A stretch of 64,000 nucleotides of DNA, taken from the NCBI GenBank assembly GCA_002345705.1, contig DDWO01000005.1:110782-174781 (forward strand), written 5' to 3'. The stretch's first letter is position 1. Each line of letters starts with the position of its first letter. Positions 36,362 to 46,001 of this stretch are shown one piece after another. The position numbers and the translations under genes are program-made. The DNA comes from Acholeplasmataceae bacterium UBA2284. GTDB taxonomy: Bacteria; Bacillota_I; Bacilli_A; Acholeplasmatales; Acholeplasmataceae. The notes beneath the pieces are model-generated. The model had not been told where the DNA came from. It ran no database searches and was given only the letters and a program-made list of their open reading frames with translations.

Positions 36362-37330
36362 ATGAATTTTGATCGGTTATTTATGGAAGGGAAGAAGTCT
36401 TTACTGTTAGTATTATCAAGCTTATCAATTGTAATATTTCACATAGGAATATATTTCATTGATAATCGGTGGTGGTGGTCGCTATTTGTTGTAATACCTC
36501 TCTGTATAACCACTCTATCTTTATATAATGAAGAAATCAAAGAATCACCCACTTTGAAATTTAGACTAAGCTATTTACTGGGCTGGATTATATTTTATAC
36601 CTTAATATTTGTGTTGATTTCTGCATTTTTTATCACACCACTATGGTGGATTGGTTTACTGTTAGTTATCATTATGCTAGGTGCATTAGGCTCATTTGAG
36701 ATAGAACTAGATGAGAATAAACTTCCCTATAATGAAAAGAAACGAATAGCAATAATAACATTGGTTTTATTTCTAACTACCTTTCTGTTATTTTGTGTTC
36801 CATCATTTATTGCAAATGCAAATAAAAACCCAAAAGACAGTTTTAGTTCTTCATGGTCAGCAGTGGAATCTTACAGTGTTTATGGTATAGGAGATAGTAA
36901 TAGAGAACATATCATTCCAAGATCATGGTACGAAACAGATGAGTATTATGTCAATGACTATGTAAATGTAATATGGTCAAATCAGATTGCGAATTTTACA
37001 CGATCAAACCTTCCATTTGGAAATGTTAAAAAAACTAGTAGTAACGCGGTTTATGATAATGATGTGCTTGTGGGCTATAGTAATGATAAATACTTTATGC
37101 CAACAGATGAATTCAAAGGTGATGTGGCAAGAATAGTTCTTTATATGTATGTCACCTATAAAGATGATGGTCTAAGAACCAATCAAATAGATATTGGTCT
37201 GATGAAGAACTGGTCAAAGCAGGATCCCGTAGATACTAGAGAAAAAGACAGGAACAATCAAATTCAAGCAATCTACGGATATAGCAATAAATTCGTAGAT
37301 ACACCACGCTTAGTTAGGTTTGTTGTTTGA
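36362..37330 (+). CDS. Endonuclease I-family nuclease on a five-helix membrane anchor
   Basis: Residues 1-150 contain about five hydrophobic helices (near 13-32, 37-53, 70-90, 92-110, 128-148). From 155 on, NREHIIPRSW (His 183), SNLPFGNV and a DEFKGDVARIVLYMYVTYK segment are the Endonuclease I (EndA/NucM, PF04231) layout, with REH as the catalytic box. Family members are usually secreted soluble enzymes that digest DNA for nutrients. Here the nuclease is membrane-anchored, probably facing outside, which would suit a wall-less cell taking up nucleotides from extracellular DNA. GGGGAG precedes the ATG. Confidence 0.8.
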   Translation: MNFDRLFMEGKKSLLLVLSSLSIVIFHIGIYFIDNRWWWSLFVVIPLCITTLSLYNEEIKESPTLKFRLSYLLGWIIFYTLIFVLISAFFITPLWWIGLLLVIIMLGALGSFEIELDENKLPYNEKKRIAIITLVLFLTTFLLFCVPSFIANANKNPKDSFSSSWSAVESYSVYGIGDSNREHIIPRSWYETDEYYVNDYVNVIWSNQIANFTRSNLPFGNVKKTSSNAVYDNDVLVGYSNDKYFMPTDEFKGDVARIVLYMYVTYKDDGLRTNQIDIGLMKNWSKQDPVDTREKDRNNQIQAIYGYSNKFVDTPRLVRFVV

Positions 37331-37549
37331 TTTATTAGTTACTCAAGAGAAAAGAGATATCTTTTTAGAAATTAAAGACAGTTTATGCTAATTTTTTCCA
37401 GTTTTGTATGTGTGCATATATTAATCAAAGTAATTTTGAGTTGATTATCGAAATGTCATCATTTGAAATATTCTTATATTTATACTTAGCAAATGGTAAA
37501 ATTAGTAATTCATCCATATTAGTATATACGAATAAAGGAGATTTTTGTT

Positions 37550-38866
37550 ATGTTAAAACATTTGAAACGTTTTGATTCAAGATTGTTTGTAGCACTATTA
37601 ATCACAGGATTATTGCCAGTGCTATATGTCACCGTTCGGTTTAATTTTCTAGGAAACCTACCAACAGATTGGGGGTATAATATTGCATCTCAGCTACAAT
37701 ATATACATCTCATGTTTGAAGTTCTTCAGGAAATGCTTATTCTACCGCTATTCTTTATTATTGGCAAAACAATCAATGATAGTCTTGCTACAAAGAATAA
37801 GGTTAATACAGGGCTTTTGGGGCTATTTGGGATATTCACTTTATTCAGTTTAATTGTTGGCTTATCAGCAAATTGGATTGTTCAAGCAATGGCACAAAAT
37901 CCTGACTTGATTGCACAAACTGTATCCTATATCCGCTATGAACTTATCGGATTGGTATTCTCTAACCTAGTTAAGTTCTTGCTAATTCTATTCATCTTAA
38001 AAAACTATAAGAAAGAGATATATTTTATATTGATTGTTCAGATGTTTTTGACTATTTTCTTCGATTCACTGTTTATAAGTGAACTGAGTATATCAATGAA
38101 TGTCGGCGTTAATGGCATAGCATATACAAATATTATTGTTAATATTGCACTCTTGGGGATGATGTTAGGTCTTACGATTAAAAAGCTAGATATAACCAAA
38201 ACTGACATAACTAACAAACTGGATTTTCATTGGTTTAGAGAATGGGTAATCATTGGTGGATTCTCGGGGATAGAATCGTTTGTAAGAAACTTTGCCTTTA
38301 TGATTATGATTATTCGCATGATTAACGTGGTAAACGAACAAGGCACGTTTTGGGTAGCCAATGGATTTATTTGGGGTTGGATGTTGCTGCCAATTTTGAC
38401 ACTCGGTGAACTGATTAAAAAAGAAACCTCAGAAGGTGATGAACAAATACGTACAAAGACCTATGGTTATTTTTTAGTGACAACTATTGTAATGATTTTA
38501 TGGCTAGTTACTATTCCATTTTGGCCATGGTTCTTACGCGTAATCATGAATATCACTGAATACCAAAAGGTATTTAATCTGATCACTCTTCAGATCATAT
38601 TCTATGCAATATTTGCTTATAATAATATCATGGACTCAACTTTTTACGGTGTCGGAAAAACAAACTACATGCTTTATCAATCTTTGATAGTTAATATCAT
38701 GTTTTATGGTGCTGCATTCATTTTTTTCAAACTAGGTATATTTATCCCAACCTTGAATGGAATTGCTTTACTTTTCGGTTTAGGTATGGTGTTTGACTTT
38801 ATTCCTACAACATGGCTTTATATGAAGTTACTTAGAGATAGAGAAATAAAATTGGAACTTAACTAA
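37550..38866 (+). CDS. MATE-family efflux transporter
   Basis: 438 residues with about 12 hydrophobic helices, including FEVLQEMLILPLFFIIGKTIND near the start and the paired-bundle layout of MATE proteins. These export drugs or other organic cations by Na+ or H+ antiport; the substrate is unknown. AAAGGAG precedes the ATG. Single gene, not coupled to its neighbours. Confidence 0.8.
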   Translation: MLKHLKRFDSRLFVALLITGLLPVLYVTVRFNFLGNLPTDWGYNIASQLQYIHLMFEVLQEMLILPLFFIIGKTINDSLATKNKVNTGLLGLFGIFTLFSLIVGLSANWIVQAMAQNPDLIAQTVSYIRYELIGLVFSNLVKFLLILFILKNYKKEIYFILIVQMFLTIFFDSLFISELSISMNVGVNGIAYTNIIVNIALLGMMLGLTIKKLDITKTDITNKLDFHWFREWVIIGGFSGIESFVRNFAFMIMIIRMINVVNEQGTFWVANGFIWGWMLLPILTLGELIKKETSEGDEQIRTKTYGYFLVTTIVMILWLVTIPFWPWFLRVIMNITEYQKVFNLITLQIIFYAIFAYNNIMDSTFYGVGKTNYMLYQSLIVNIMFYGAAFIFFKLGIFIPTLNGIALLFGLGMVFDFIPTTWLYMKLLRDREIKLELN

Positions 38867-38906
38867 TAATAGATATAGAAGAAAAAAATAGAGAGGAGGA
38901 AAACAA

Positions 38907-39068
38907 ATGCCAAAAGGTGGTGGAGTAAGCTCACATACACAGGAGCAATTAGATCATTATGCTAACCAAAACAACCCTAACAATGATGCACATCAAGATA
39001 ATTTAGATAATCATGCAGATCAATTAAACCCAAACAACGATAAACATCAAGAGTCAGAGCATAAATAG
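38907..39068 (+). CDS. 53-residue Asn/Pro-repeat protein
   Basis: A short gene with GAGAGGAGG ten bases before its ATG. The protein begins MPKGGGVSSHTQEQ and then holds two near-copies of a 16-residue unit, LDHYANQNNPNNDAHQ and LDNHADQLNPNNDKHQ, ending in acidic residues. Comparable small proteins with NPNN units occur in Firmicutes with no known function. A terminator follows within 25 bases. Good ribosome binding site and the repeat make it a likely real gene. Confidence 0.75.
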   Translation: MPKGGGVSSHTQEQLDHYANQNNPNNDAHQDNLDNHADQLNPNNDKHQESEHK

Positions 39069-39090
39069 GAACTGAATATAGTTAAATCAC

Positions 39091-39121
39091 AAAGTAGATA
39101 TTTACCGATATCTACTTTTCT
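39091..39121 (+). terminator. Intrinsic terminator after the Asn/Pro-repeat gene
   Basis: AAAGTAGATAT and ATATCTACTTT form a perfect 11-bp stem with a six-base loop, then TTTC and further T-rich sequence. Confidence 0.8.
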
Positions 39122-39347
39122 GATTTTTGGATGACCAATAGAATAATATTGTTTTTTATATAGAAGATGAAATATTAACTTCATTAAGATTCATAATCTC
39201 TTGAAATTAACATATCCCAACTTAATTAATAAACACGCGATATAAAGAAACATTTATCTTTGATTTTTGTGATAACTTAAGTAAATTTTACTTAAAGATA
39301 CTATTAAAGTATAATAGAAATAAACAACAATGATGTTCGAGGATAAT

Positions 39348-42300
39348 ATGGGGATAAACCAAAGCACAAGCACTATCGATTCACGCATAATAAAAGTTTT
39401 AGAATTTCATCAAATTCGCAGCAGCCTTTTTTCTCAAGAGGTGTTTTTGTCTAAAAAAGATTATAAAAATTTGATTTCGGACTACTTAGATATATTTAGT
39501 TTCTTTATGAATGCAAAAGAACTAAGTGCAATAGATTCATTTTCCGATAAAAATGACATAGATTCTAAACTCATTTTTAGTTTTTTAGAGTATTATAACC
39601 AGCTTGATGATGATATAAAGATACATAATCAGACATTTATTAATAATAATCTTATTAAAGACAAGATATATTTTGATAATATATTAAAAGATGTCGATCC
39701 AAAAATAATGCTTGACCAAGATCAGAGACATGTCGTTCTTAATGATGAAGATTATACCCTAGTTATTGCAGGCGCTGGTGCAGGTAAAACAACAACTGTT
39801 GCAGCTAAAGTGAAATATCTTATTGATAAAAAAGCTATAGACCCCTCAGAAATTCTTGTCATCTCGTATACTAATAAAGCTGTAGATGAGTTAAAGGAAC
39901 GCATAAATAAACAGCTTAAAATCCCATGTCCTATAACTACTTTCCATGCAGCAGGAAATGCAATAATTAGAAAACAGAAACAAGAGAAATTACGAATAGT
40001 AGATACTGGATTTTTATACAATGTGGCAAGAGATTATCTGAAAACACATATATTAAGCAATCCAGAAATGATGGAAAAGGTCATTATGTTTTTTGGAACT
40101 TATTTTGATGCACCATATGAAGGTGATGATCTAAAATCATTTTTCAATTATATTATCAAAGCAGATTTTACAACTATAAAAAGTGAGCTCAATGAATATA
40201 CAGTAGAGATTATTGATCGTTTGACCAAAAAACAGATTACTATCAATAATGAATCATTGAGATCTCGAGAAGAAGTCTTGATTGCTAACTTCTTGTATAC
40301 TCACGGTATTGAATATACTTACGAACCAATTTATCCCTATCACATATCAGGATCAAAAAAGATTTATACTCCTGATTTTATGATTTTACAAGGAGATAAA
40401 AAGGCATATATTGAGCATTTTGGAATCACAGAATCAGGTGGTCACAGTAGATATAGCAAAGAAGAACTTGATGCATATATTATGGCTAAGAATCATAAAA
40501 TCAATCTTCATAGAAAACATAACACAAATCTAATCATTAGTTACTCACAGTTTAACGATGGAAAATCTATAATTGATCATTTAGAAAAAAATCTTATTTT
40601 GTCAGGATTCGACCTAAATAAAAAAGATACAAAGGATATTCTTTTAAAACTTGTCGGTAATGAAGAGAATAAATATATTTGGAGATTAGTCAAACTTATC
40701 ACAATATTTATCCATAATTTCAAAGTCAAAGGACTTCAACAACAAGACTTTTATAGTTTTCTTCGTACAACCGAAAATGTTAGAACAAAGCTTTTTCTTG
40801 AAATATGTCATATGATCTATAATGAGTATCAAAATGCTTTGGATAAAGAAAAATGTGTTGATTTTGAAGATATGATTAATGATTCAGCGCGAATTTTAAG
40901 GGAAGTGGCAGAATTAAAAGAAAAGCTTCCATTCAAATATATAATTGTTGATGAATATCAAGATATATCAATGCAACGATTTGACCTAACAAGGGAGTTA
41001 TCGAATGTTTGCGATGCAAAGATTATAGCAGTTGGGGATGACTGGCAATCTATTTATGCATTCAGTGGCTCTGACATCACCTTATTTACTAGATTTGCTC
41101 AATCCATGGGTTATGCAGAAGAATTGATTATTAGAAACACCTATAGAAATGCTCAAGAGGTTATTGATATAGCGGGTAACTTTATTCAAAAAAATGTTAA
41201 TCAAATTAAGAAAACTTTATTTTCACCACACCACATTGAAGATCCAGTCATTGTGATCACATACTCGGATGATTATGACAAAAATAGAAAGCTTGGACTA
41301 CAGGGTGTTTTAGAGCAGCGAGCAGAATCGGTTGTTAAAGCAATAGAGCATATTATTAGTTTTAAGAAAGATAGTAATAAAGAACACACAATATTGCTTA
41401 TCGGAAGATATAATTTTGATGCTGAAAGGATCGGTGACACTCCATACTTTTCATATGATAGTTTAAACAATGTTATTATATGCAATATGTATCCTAAAAT
41501 AAGACTAGAATTCTTAACAGCACACAGCAGTAAAGGGCTTGGCTTTGATGATGTTATAATAATTAATGCTATTGATCATGTTTATGGTTTCCCATCACAA
41601 ATTGAAATTGATCCTGTTCTCCAGTTAGTTATTAATGTTGATGCATCTATTGATTATGCTGAGGAACGTAGGTTGTTTTATGTTGCAATGACACGAACAA
41701 AAAATCGTGTTTATATAATCGCACCAGAAAAGAAAACCTCTGAGTTTGTAACTGAACTTATCAGGGATTACGAGAATGTAAAACTAGAGGGTGTTTTGCA
41801 AGAAAATATAAAAGAGTTTAAGCATAATACATGTCCAATTTGTGGATATCCATTAACACTGAAATATAAACCATCCTATGGGCTCAAATTATACATATGC
41901 ACTAATGAGCCTGAAGCATGTGGGTTTATGACCAACAACTTACGTGGTGGAAAAATGAGCATAGGAAAATGCCCTAAATGTCTGGATGGTTATATGATAG
42001 TCAAAGGAACCAAGAGAAATGATGAATCAGTTTTTTTGGGATGCACAAATTACACAACAGAAGGGAATGGTTGTGATTACTCAATGTCTAAGGTGCGTTA
42101 TTATGAAATGAACCATTTAAATGATGATAAACCCAAACCAATTCATCAGAGAACCCAAACTGTAAAGAAGATAGAACAAAATCCTGAGATAGAATCCTCA
42201 ATTGAACAAAAAACTATCAACAATGTTCCACAACAGATTACACCCGCAATAACTCCCGTTTTAGTAACACAACAAATTCAAGAAGTTGAAAACTCAAACG

Positions 42301-43253
42301 AAAGTAATATAAACATAAAGACATCATCTCCCGTTATTAATGAAACTATAGACCAATTGAGTATAAATCAATTAAAGATACTCAAATGCGTCAATGAACT
42401 TATAGTTAACTTTGGCATCAAGAAGATTACTGATATTCTTATCGGAAGCAAAGCAAAATATATATTGGAAGCCAAACTAGATGAACTTTCATCATATGGG
42501 TCACTTGAAGGTAATAGCAAAAATGATATTATTGAGACTATCATGAATTTAATCAAGGATGGTTATATTATACAAACACCTGGTTTATATTCTGTTTTAA
42601 AGTTGAGCAATAAGGGAAAAATTGCACTTCGAAGTCAAGTGAATAAACTTGATTATGTTGTAGAAACAATTGAAGAGATGAAAGAGATCATTAATTATGA
42701 TCAAAATAATGCATTAAAAAATCTTAGAGATATTAGAAAGAAACTTGCTGCTGAGAAGGGACTAGAACCCAAACGATATATTAAAGAATCGATACTCAAG
42801 CGAATTGTCAAAAAGCCACCTAAAGATATTGAAAGTCTTTCCAAAATATTAAAAAATAACCGATACGTAAATGAAACTGATCTCCAAGCTTTACTCGATA
42901 TTATTAGCAATAAAGAAATATTGGAAAAGCCTAAAAAAGCTCCAAAAGTAGACAATTTATTATTAAGAAGCTCATCAGTATCTGGAGTTTGTGAAGAAGT
43001 CAATAGATACATGATATCTAGGGGAATTATGAAGAAGATCAAGACAAACAATATCTTTGACTTTTTAGAAAAAGAAGGTTTGATTGAAATTTCTCTTAGA
43101 AAAGATAAAAAAATTATACGAACACCTACTCAAAAAGGAATAGATATGGATGTTGATATCGAAGTATTGATTGCTAAGGATTTTACCTCAAAACATTTGA
43201 AGCTTGGACCAAAAATAAAATCTTTAATTATTGAGAATCTTGACAATATATAA
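39348..43253 (+). CDS. UvrD-type helicase with embedded nuclease-like insert, zinc ribbons and HRDC-like tail
   Basis: About 1,301 residues. Walker A AGAGAGKT near 141-148 and DEYQD near 535-539 define a superfamily 1 UvrD helicase. Between them, at about 305-365, SREEVLIANFLYTHGIEYTYEP, YTPDF and YIEHFG read as a restriction-endonuclease-like insert. After the helicase core come two Cys4 topoisomerase-type zinc ribbons (CPICGYPL, CPKCLDGY), a low-complexity linker, a winged-helix-like part and an HRDC-like segment (LRDIRKKLAAEKGLEPKRYI). It probably unwinds branched or damaged DNA. The start at 39348 has GAGG five bases upstream; the ATG at 39330 has no site. Confidence 0.8.
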   Translation: MGINQSTSTIDSRIIKVLEFHQIRSSLFSQEVFLSKKDYKNLISDYLDIFSFFMNAKELSAIDSFSDKNDIDSKLIFSFLEYYNQLDDDIKIHNQTFINNNLIKDKIYFDNILKDVDPKIMLDQDQRHVVLNDEDYTLVIAGAGAGKTTTVAAKVKYLIDKKAIDPSEILVISYTNKAVDELKERINKQLKIPCPITTFHAAGNAIIRKQKQEKLRIVDTGFLYNVARDYLKTHILSNPEMMEKVIMFFGTYFDAPYEGDDLKSFFNYIIKADFTTIKSELNEYTVEIIDRLTKKQITINNESLRSREEVLIANFLYTHGIEYTYEPIYPYHISGSKKIYTPDFMILQGDKKAYIEHFGITESGGHSRYSKEELDAYIMAKNHKINLHRKHNTNLIISYSQFNDGKSIIDHLEKNLILSGFDLNKKDTKDILLKLVGNEENKYIWRLVKLITIFIHNFKVKGLQQQDFYSFLRTTENVRTKLFLEICHMIYNEYQNALDKEKCVDFEDMINDSARILREVAELKEKLPFKYIIVDEYQDISMQRFDLTRELSNVCDAKIIAVGDDWQSIYAFSGSDITLFTRFAQSMGYAEELIIRNTYRNAQEVIDIAGNFIQKNVNQIKKTLFSPHHIEDPVIVITYSDDYDKNRKLGLQGVLEQRAESVVKAIEHIISFKKDSNKEHTILLIGRYNFDAERIGDTPYFSYDSLNNVIICNMYPKIRLEFLTAHSSKGLGFDDVIIINAIDHVYGFPSQIEIDPVLQLVINVDASIDYAEERRLFYVAMTRTKNRVYIIAPEKKTSEFVTELIRDYENVKLEGVLQENIKEFKHNTCPICGYPLTLKYKPSYGLKLYICTNEPEACGFMTNNLRGGKMSIGKCPKCLDGYMIVKGTKRNDESVFLGCTNYTTEGNGCDYSMSKVRYYEMNHLNDDKPKPIHQRTQTVKKIEQNPEIESSIEQKTINNVPQQITPAITPVLVTQQIQEVENSNESNINIKTSSPVINETIDQLSINQLKILKCVNELIVNFGIKKITDILIGSKAKYILEAKLDELSSYGSLEGNSKNDIIETIMNLIKDGYIIQTPGLYSVLKLSNKGKIALRSQVNKLDYVVETIEEMKEIINYDQNNALKNLRDIRKKLAAEKGLEPKRYIKESILKRIVKKPPKDIESLSKILKNNRYVNETDLQALLDIISNKEILEKPKKAPKVDNLLLRSSSVSGVCEEVNRYMISRGIMKKIKTNNIFDFLEKEGLIEISLRKDKKIIRTPTQKGIDMDVDIEVLIAKDFTSKHLKLGPKIKSLIIENLDNI

Positions 43254-43279
43254 TTTGGTTTAAAAAAGATCAAAAAATA

Positions 43280-43322
43280 AAAAGATATCGTTCCGAAGTT
43301 CTCGGCATCGATATCTTTTCTA
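43280..43322. terminator. Bidirectional terminator between convergent genes
   Basis: AAAAGATATCG and CGATATCTTTT form an 11-bp stem; the loop contains a further CCGA/TCGG pairing. Both ends carry A or T runs, serving the UvrD gene and the minus-strand genes. Confidence 0.75.
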
Positions 43323-43334
43323 TTAAATTGCAAC

Positions 43335-43508
43335 TTATTTCTTTTTGAATGGATCTACAAGGTCTCTTTTAAGTGTGATAATAATCTCAAATGGTAGTGT
43401 TTGTGAAATCGATGTTGTTACAACTACCCACCCAATCTTTGCTAATTTATTAATCTCTATTTCTGCATCTTTTATTGTAGCTGAACTAATGATTTTATAT
43501 TCTATCAT
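43335..43508 (-). CDS. 57-residue DUF4177-like protein
   Basis: Translating 43508-43335 gives MIEYKIISSATIKDAEIEIN..., with helix, central GW and EIIITLKRD strand: the DUF4177 pattern at minimum length. It lies 22 bases after the stop of the upstream minus-strand gene, so the two form an operon. The protein is short and cytoplasmic with no known function. Confidence 0.6.
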   Translation of the reverse strand: MIEYKIISSATIKDAEIEINKLAKIGWVVVTTSISQTLPFEIIITLKRDLVDPFKKK

Positions 43509-43530
43509 GGTATTTTAAGTTATATCAATA

Positions 43531-43959
43531 CTATTGTTGTCTTGAAAAGAATACTGTACGAGAATCGTCACAAACCTTCTTAATTTCTTTTTCAAGTCTA
43601 TCAAATTCAGCTTTATAAACGTTAACTGCTTCAGTATACTTTTGTTTACTCCAAATGATCAAACCAACATATAATAAACCTGGAATTACGAAAACCAAAA
43701 TCAATATTAAAAACAATAGAAAACTAAAAGAAATTGGAGCCTTTGGAATGACCAATCTTTCTTGTTGTTCTCTTAAAACATCATATTGATATTCAAACTT
43801 TACCAAATCTGCATACACACTATTTTGTGTTTCTCTTGATAAAGAAACATCAAGACCATTAATAGAAAGTAATTCCCAACCAAAAGACTCAAATTCCTTA
43901 ACCCTTTTCCCAATAATTTGCTTATTTGGAGCAGCGATTATTTTAGACTCTCTAGACAT
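43531..43959 (-). CDS. Coiled-coil membrane protein with DUF4177-like N-terminus
   Basis: 142 residues. The first 45 contain KRVKEFESFGWELLSING, like the GW segment of DUF4177. A charged helix follows, then a hydrophobic helix at about 78-103 (SFLLFLILILVFVIPGLLYVGLII) and a charged coiled-coil tail. AGGGG precedes the ATG. Expressed with the 57-residue gene after it. Function is unknown; two related folds in one operon suggests they bind each other. Confidence 0.55.
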   Translation of the reverse strand: MSRESKIIAAPNKQIIGKRVKEFESFGWELLSINGLDVSLSRETQNSVYADLVKFEYQYDVLREQQERLVIPKAPISFSFLLFLILILVFVIPGLLYVGLIIWSKQKYTEAVNVYKAEFDRLEKEIKKVCDDSRTVFFSRQQ

Positions 43960-44089
43960 TATTTTTCCCCTTTGTATTTGTATTTGGTTTAATTGTACTA
44001 TATTTTCATTAATTTAACAATCACATGATTGATTATTCATTTATAGTATTTTTCATCAAAAAAAAGAGATTCACACACTAAACCAAACA

Positions 44090-44098
44090 TGATATAAT
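44090..44098 (+). promoter_or_regulatory. Extended -10 promoter of the lipoprotein gene
   Basis: TGATATAAT lies 35 bases before the ATG and fits TGNTATAAT. Confidence 0.5.
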
Positions 44099-44133
44099 TA
44101 ATATAAACAAATTTTCATTTTTGGGGGCATTCA

Positions 44134-45936
44134 ATGAAAAACTTAAAATCCATATTTTTATTTACAATTCTCCTATCTTTAGGAGTGTTTTTGCTTGCAT
44201 GTACAAAAACTCCAGAGGTTTCTCTAGAGTTTAACACCAATGGAGGATCTTTAATCACTCCAATTCTTACAGATGGTAAATCCATCAGTCTACCTGATAA
44301 TCCTACAAAAGATGGATACATATTTGATGGATGGTATTGGGATAACGAGACATTCACAGAAAAATTAACCAATAAATCCATCCCAGAATCAAAGATTGCT
44401 ACTACAATGACTGTATATGCAAAATGGATTCCAGCAACTGATGCTAGACAATTTACAATCACATTTGATTCAATGGGAGGAACTCCTGTTGAACCAATAA
44501 CAGCTGATTATCAATCAGCAATCCAAAAACCAACAGATCCAACCATGGATAGTCTTTCCACATTTGATAATTGGTATATAGACCAAGACTATACAACACC
44601 TTACATATTTACTACGATGCCAGAAAGTAATATCACACTCTATGCGAAATGGAACACTCTCGGTTTAGTAACTGCACCCATCGAAATTACGATGTGGCAT
44701 ATAGAAAGAACTACAAAAAGAGATTTACTCATTAAATATGCAAATGAATTTATGAATTTGTATCCCCATATCACAGTAAACATTCCTGATGCCACCTCTT
44801 CATTAGATATACTTAAGAATAGTTTACAGTCTTCTTTTGCTGATAACACTGCAAAGCCTAACATCATAGAAGCAACTGCTTACAATCTTGCTGAATATAA
44901 ATATCAAAGTTTTATCCTAAATCTTAATCCCTATATCAATGATCCTACATATGGATTAGGTAACTCAGATTCACTTGAGGATATCCTATTATCATTTAGA
45001 GAAGAAAGCAGTCAATATGATGCTAATCATAGCTTCTACGGACTACCCTTCTCAAAATCCACTGAAGTCATGATCTATAATCAAACAGCATTTACTTCGA
45101 TTAATAAAGAAATTCCAAAGACATGGAATGAAGTAATTTCAATAACTCCTTTCCTTAGAACCTATGGAGCTCAATACAACAATCTAAGTCAGGTCATACC
45201 AGTAACCTATGATTCAGCAGGTAATGCTTTTATCACATTTATAAAACAGTTTGATGGAGCATATACAAGCCTAAATTATAACACAATGACTGGTGAATGC
45301 TTATGGGAAGATAATGCAAATACAATCGAAGCTATGAATTTCCTAAAGACCAATAAAGGTAGTATTACTACTCCTCAATTTTGGAATGAGGATTATGGAA
45401 CAAATCCATTTATGCAACAAAAGACGCTTGCTTTGATTAGTTCATCCTCAGAGATTAGATATAACATCCCACCAATTAATCCAAATACAGGACAACCAAT
45501 ATTTGAAATTGGAGTTGCTCCAATTCCATATAATAGTGAATTATCAGGTTCAAATGCTGTTTTACAAAAGGGATTAGATCTAGCCTTAGTCAATACAGGA
45601 ACAGATCAAGAAAAGCTTGCTTCATGGCTATTTCTTAAATTTATCACAAATACAGAAAATAGTGCAGATTGGGCCATCAATACAGGCAGCATACCTATTC
45701 GAACAAGTGCATTTCAAACTGCTCCTTATCAAGAGTTCTTAAATAATCCAACAACTGCTCAAAAGTATACTTCAATGGTTGCTAATGCAATGTATCTACA
45801 ATTAGATGATATGTTCTTTGCTCCATCGTTTATTAGATCTGAGATGGTCAGAGAAAAAGTTGGTTATGCAATAGAACGTATTTTATATGGTGATGGAAAT
45901 ATAGATGCTGCATTAGAAGATGCAGTAGTTGATTAG
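44134..45936 (+). CDS. Sugar-type ABC substrate-binding lipoprotein with two InlB B-repeats
   Basis: The signal peptide ends in a lipobox LLAC with Cys 23. Residues about 28-98 and 107-173 are two InlB/Listeria-Bacteroides repeats (FNTNGG...DGWYWD...YAKW and FDSMGG...DNWYID...YAKW). From 180 the protein is a family 1 solute-binding protein (ITMWHIERTT, a long PF01547-like domain). It should bind a sugar on the outer membrane face and pass it to an ABC permease, but no permease or ATPase gene is beside it. GGGGGC precedes the ATG. Confidence 0.85.
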   Translation: MKNLKSIFLFTILLSLGVFLLACTKTPEVSLEFNTNGGSLITPILTDGKSISLPDNPTKDGYIFDGWYWDNETFTEKLTNKSIPESKIATTMTVYAKWIPATDARQFTITFDSMGGTPVEPITADYQSAIQKPTDPTMDSLSTFDNWYIDQDYTTPYIFTTMPESNITLYAKWNTLGLVTAPIEITMWHIERTTKRDLLIKYANEFMNLYPHITVNIPDATSSLDILKNSLQSSFADNTAKPNIIEATAYNLAEYKYQSFILNLNPYINDPTYGLGNSDSLEDILLSFREESSQYDANHSFYGLPFSKSTEVMIYNQTAFTSINKEIPKTWNEVISITPFLRTYGAQYNNLSQVIPVTYDSAGNAFITFIKQFDGAYTSLNYNTMTGECLWEDNANTIEAMNFLKTNKGSITTPQFWNEDYGTNPFMQQKTLALISSSSEIRYNIPPINPNTGQPIFEIGVAPIPYNSELSGSNAVLQKGLDLALVNTGTDQEKLASWLFLKFITNTENSADWAINTGSIPIRTSAFQTAPYQEFLNNPTTAQKYTSMVANAMYLQLDDMFFAPSFIRSEMVREKVGYAIERILYGDGNIDAALEDAVVD

Positions 45937-46001
45937 ATATTATGAACTATGTAAAACACACCTTTATGATTCACTAAAAAATAGAAAAAGGAGTTTTAAC
46001 A

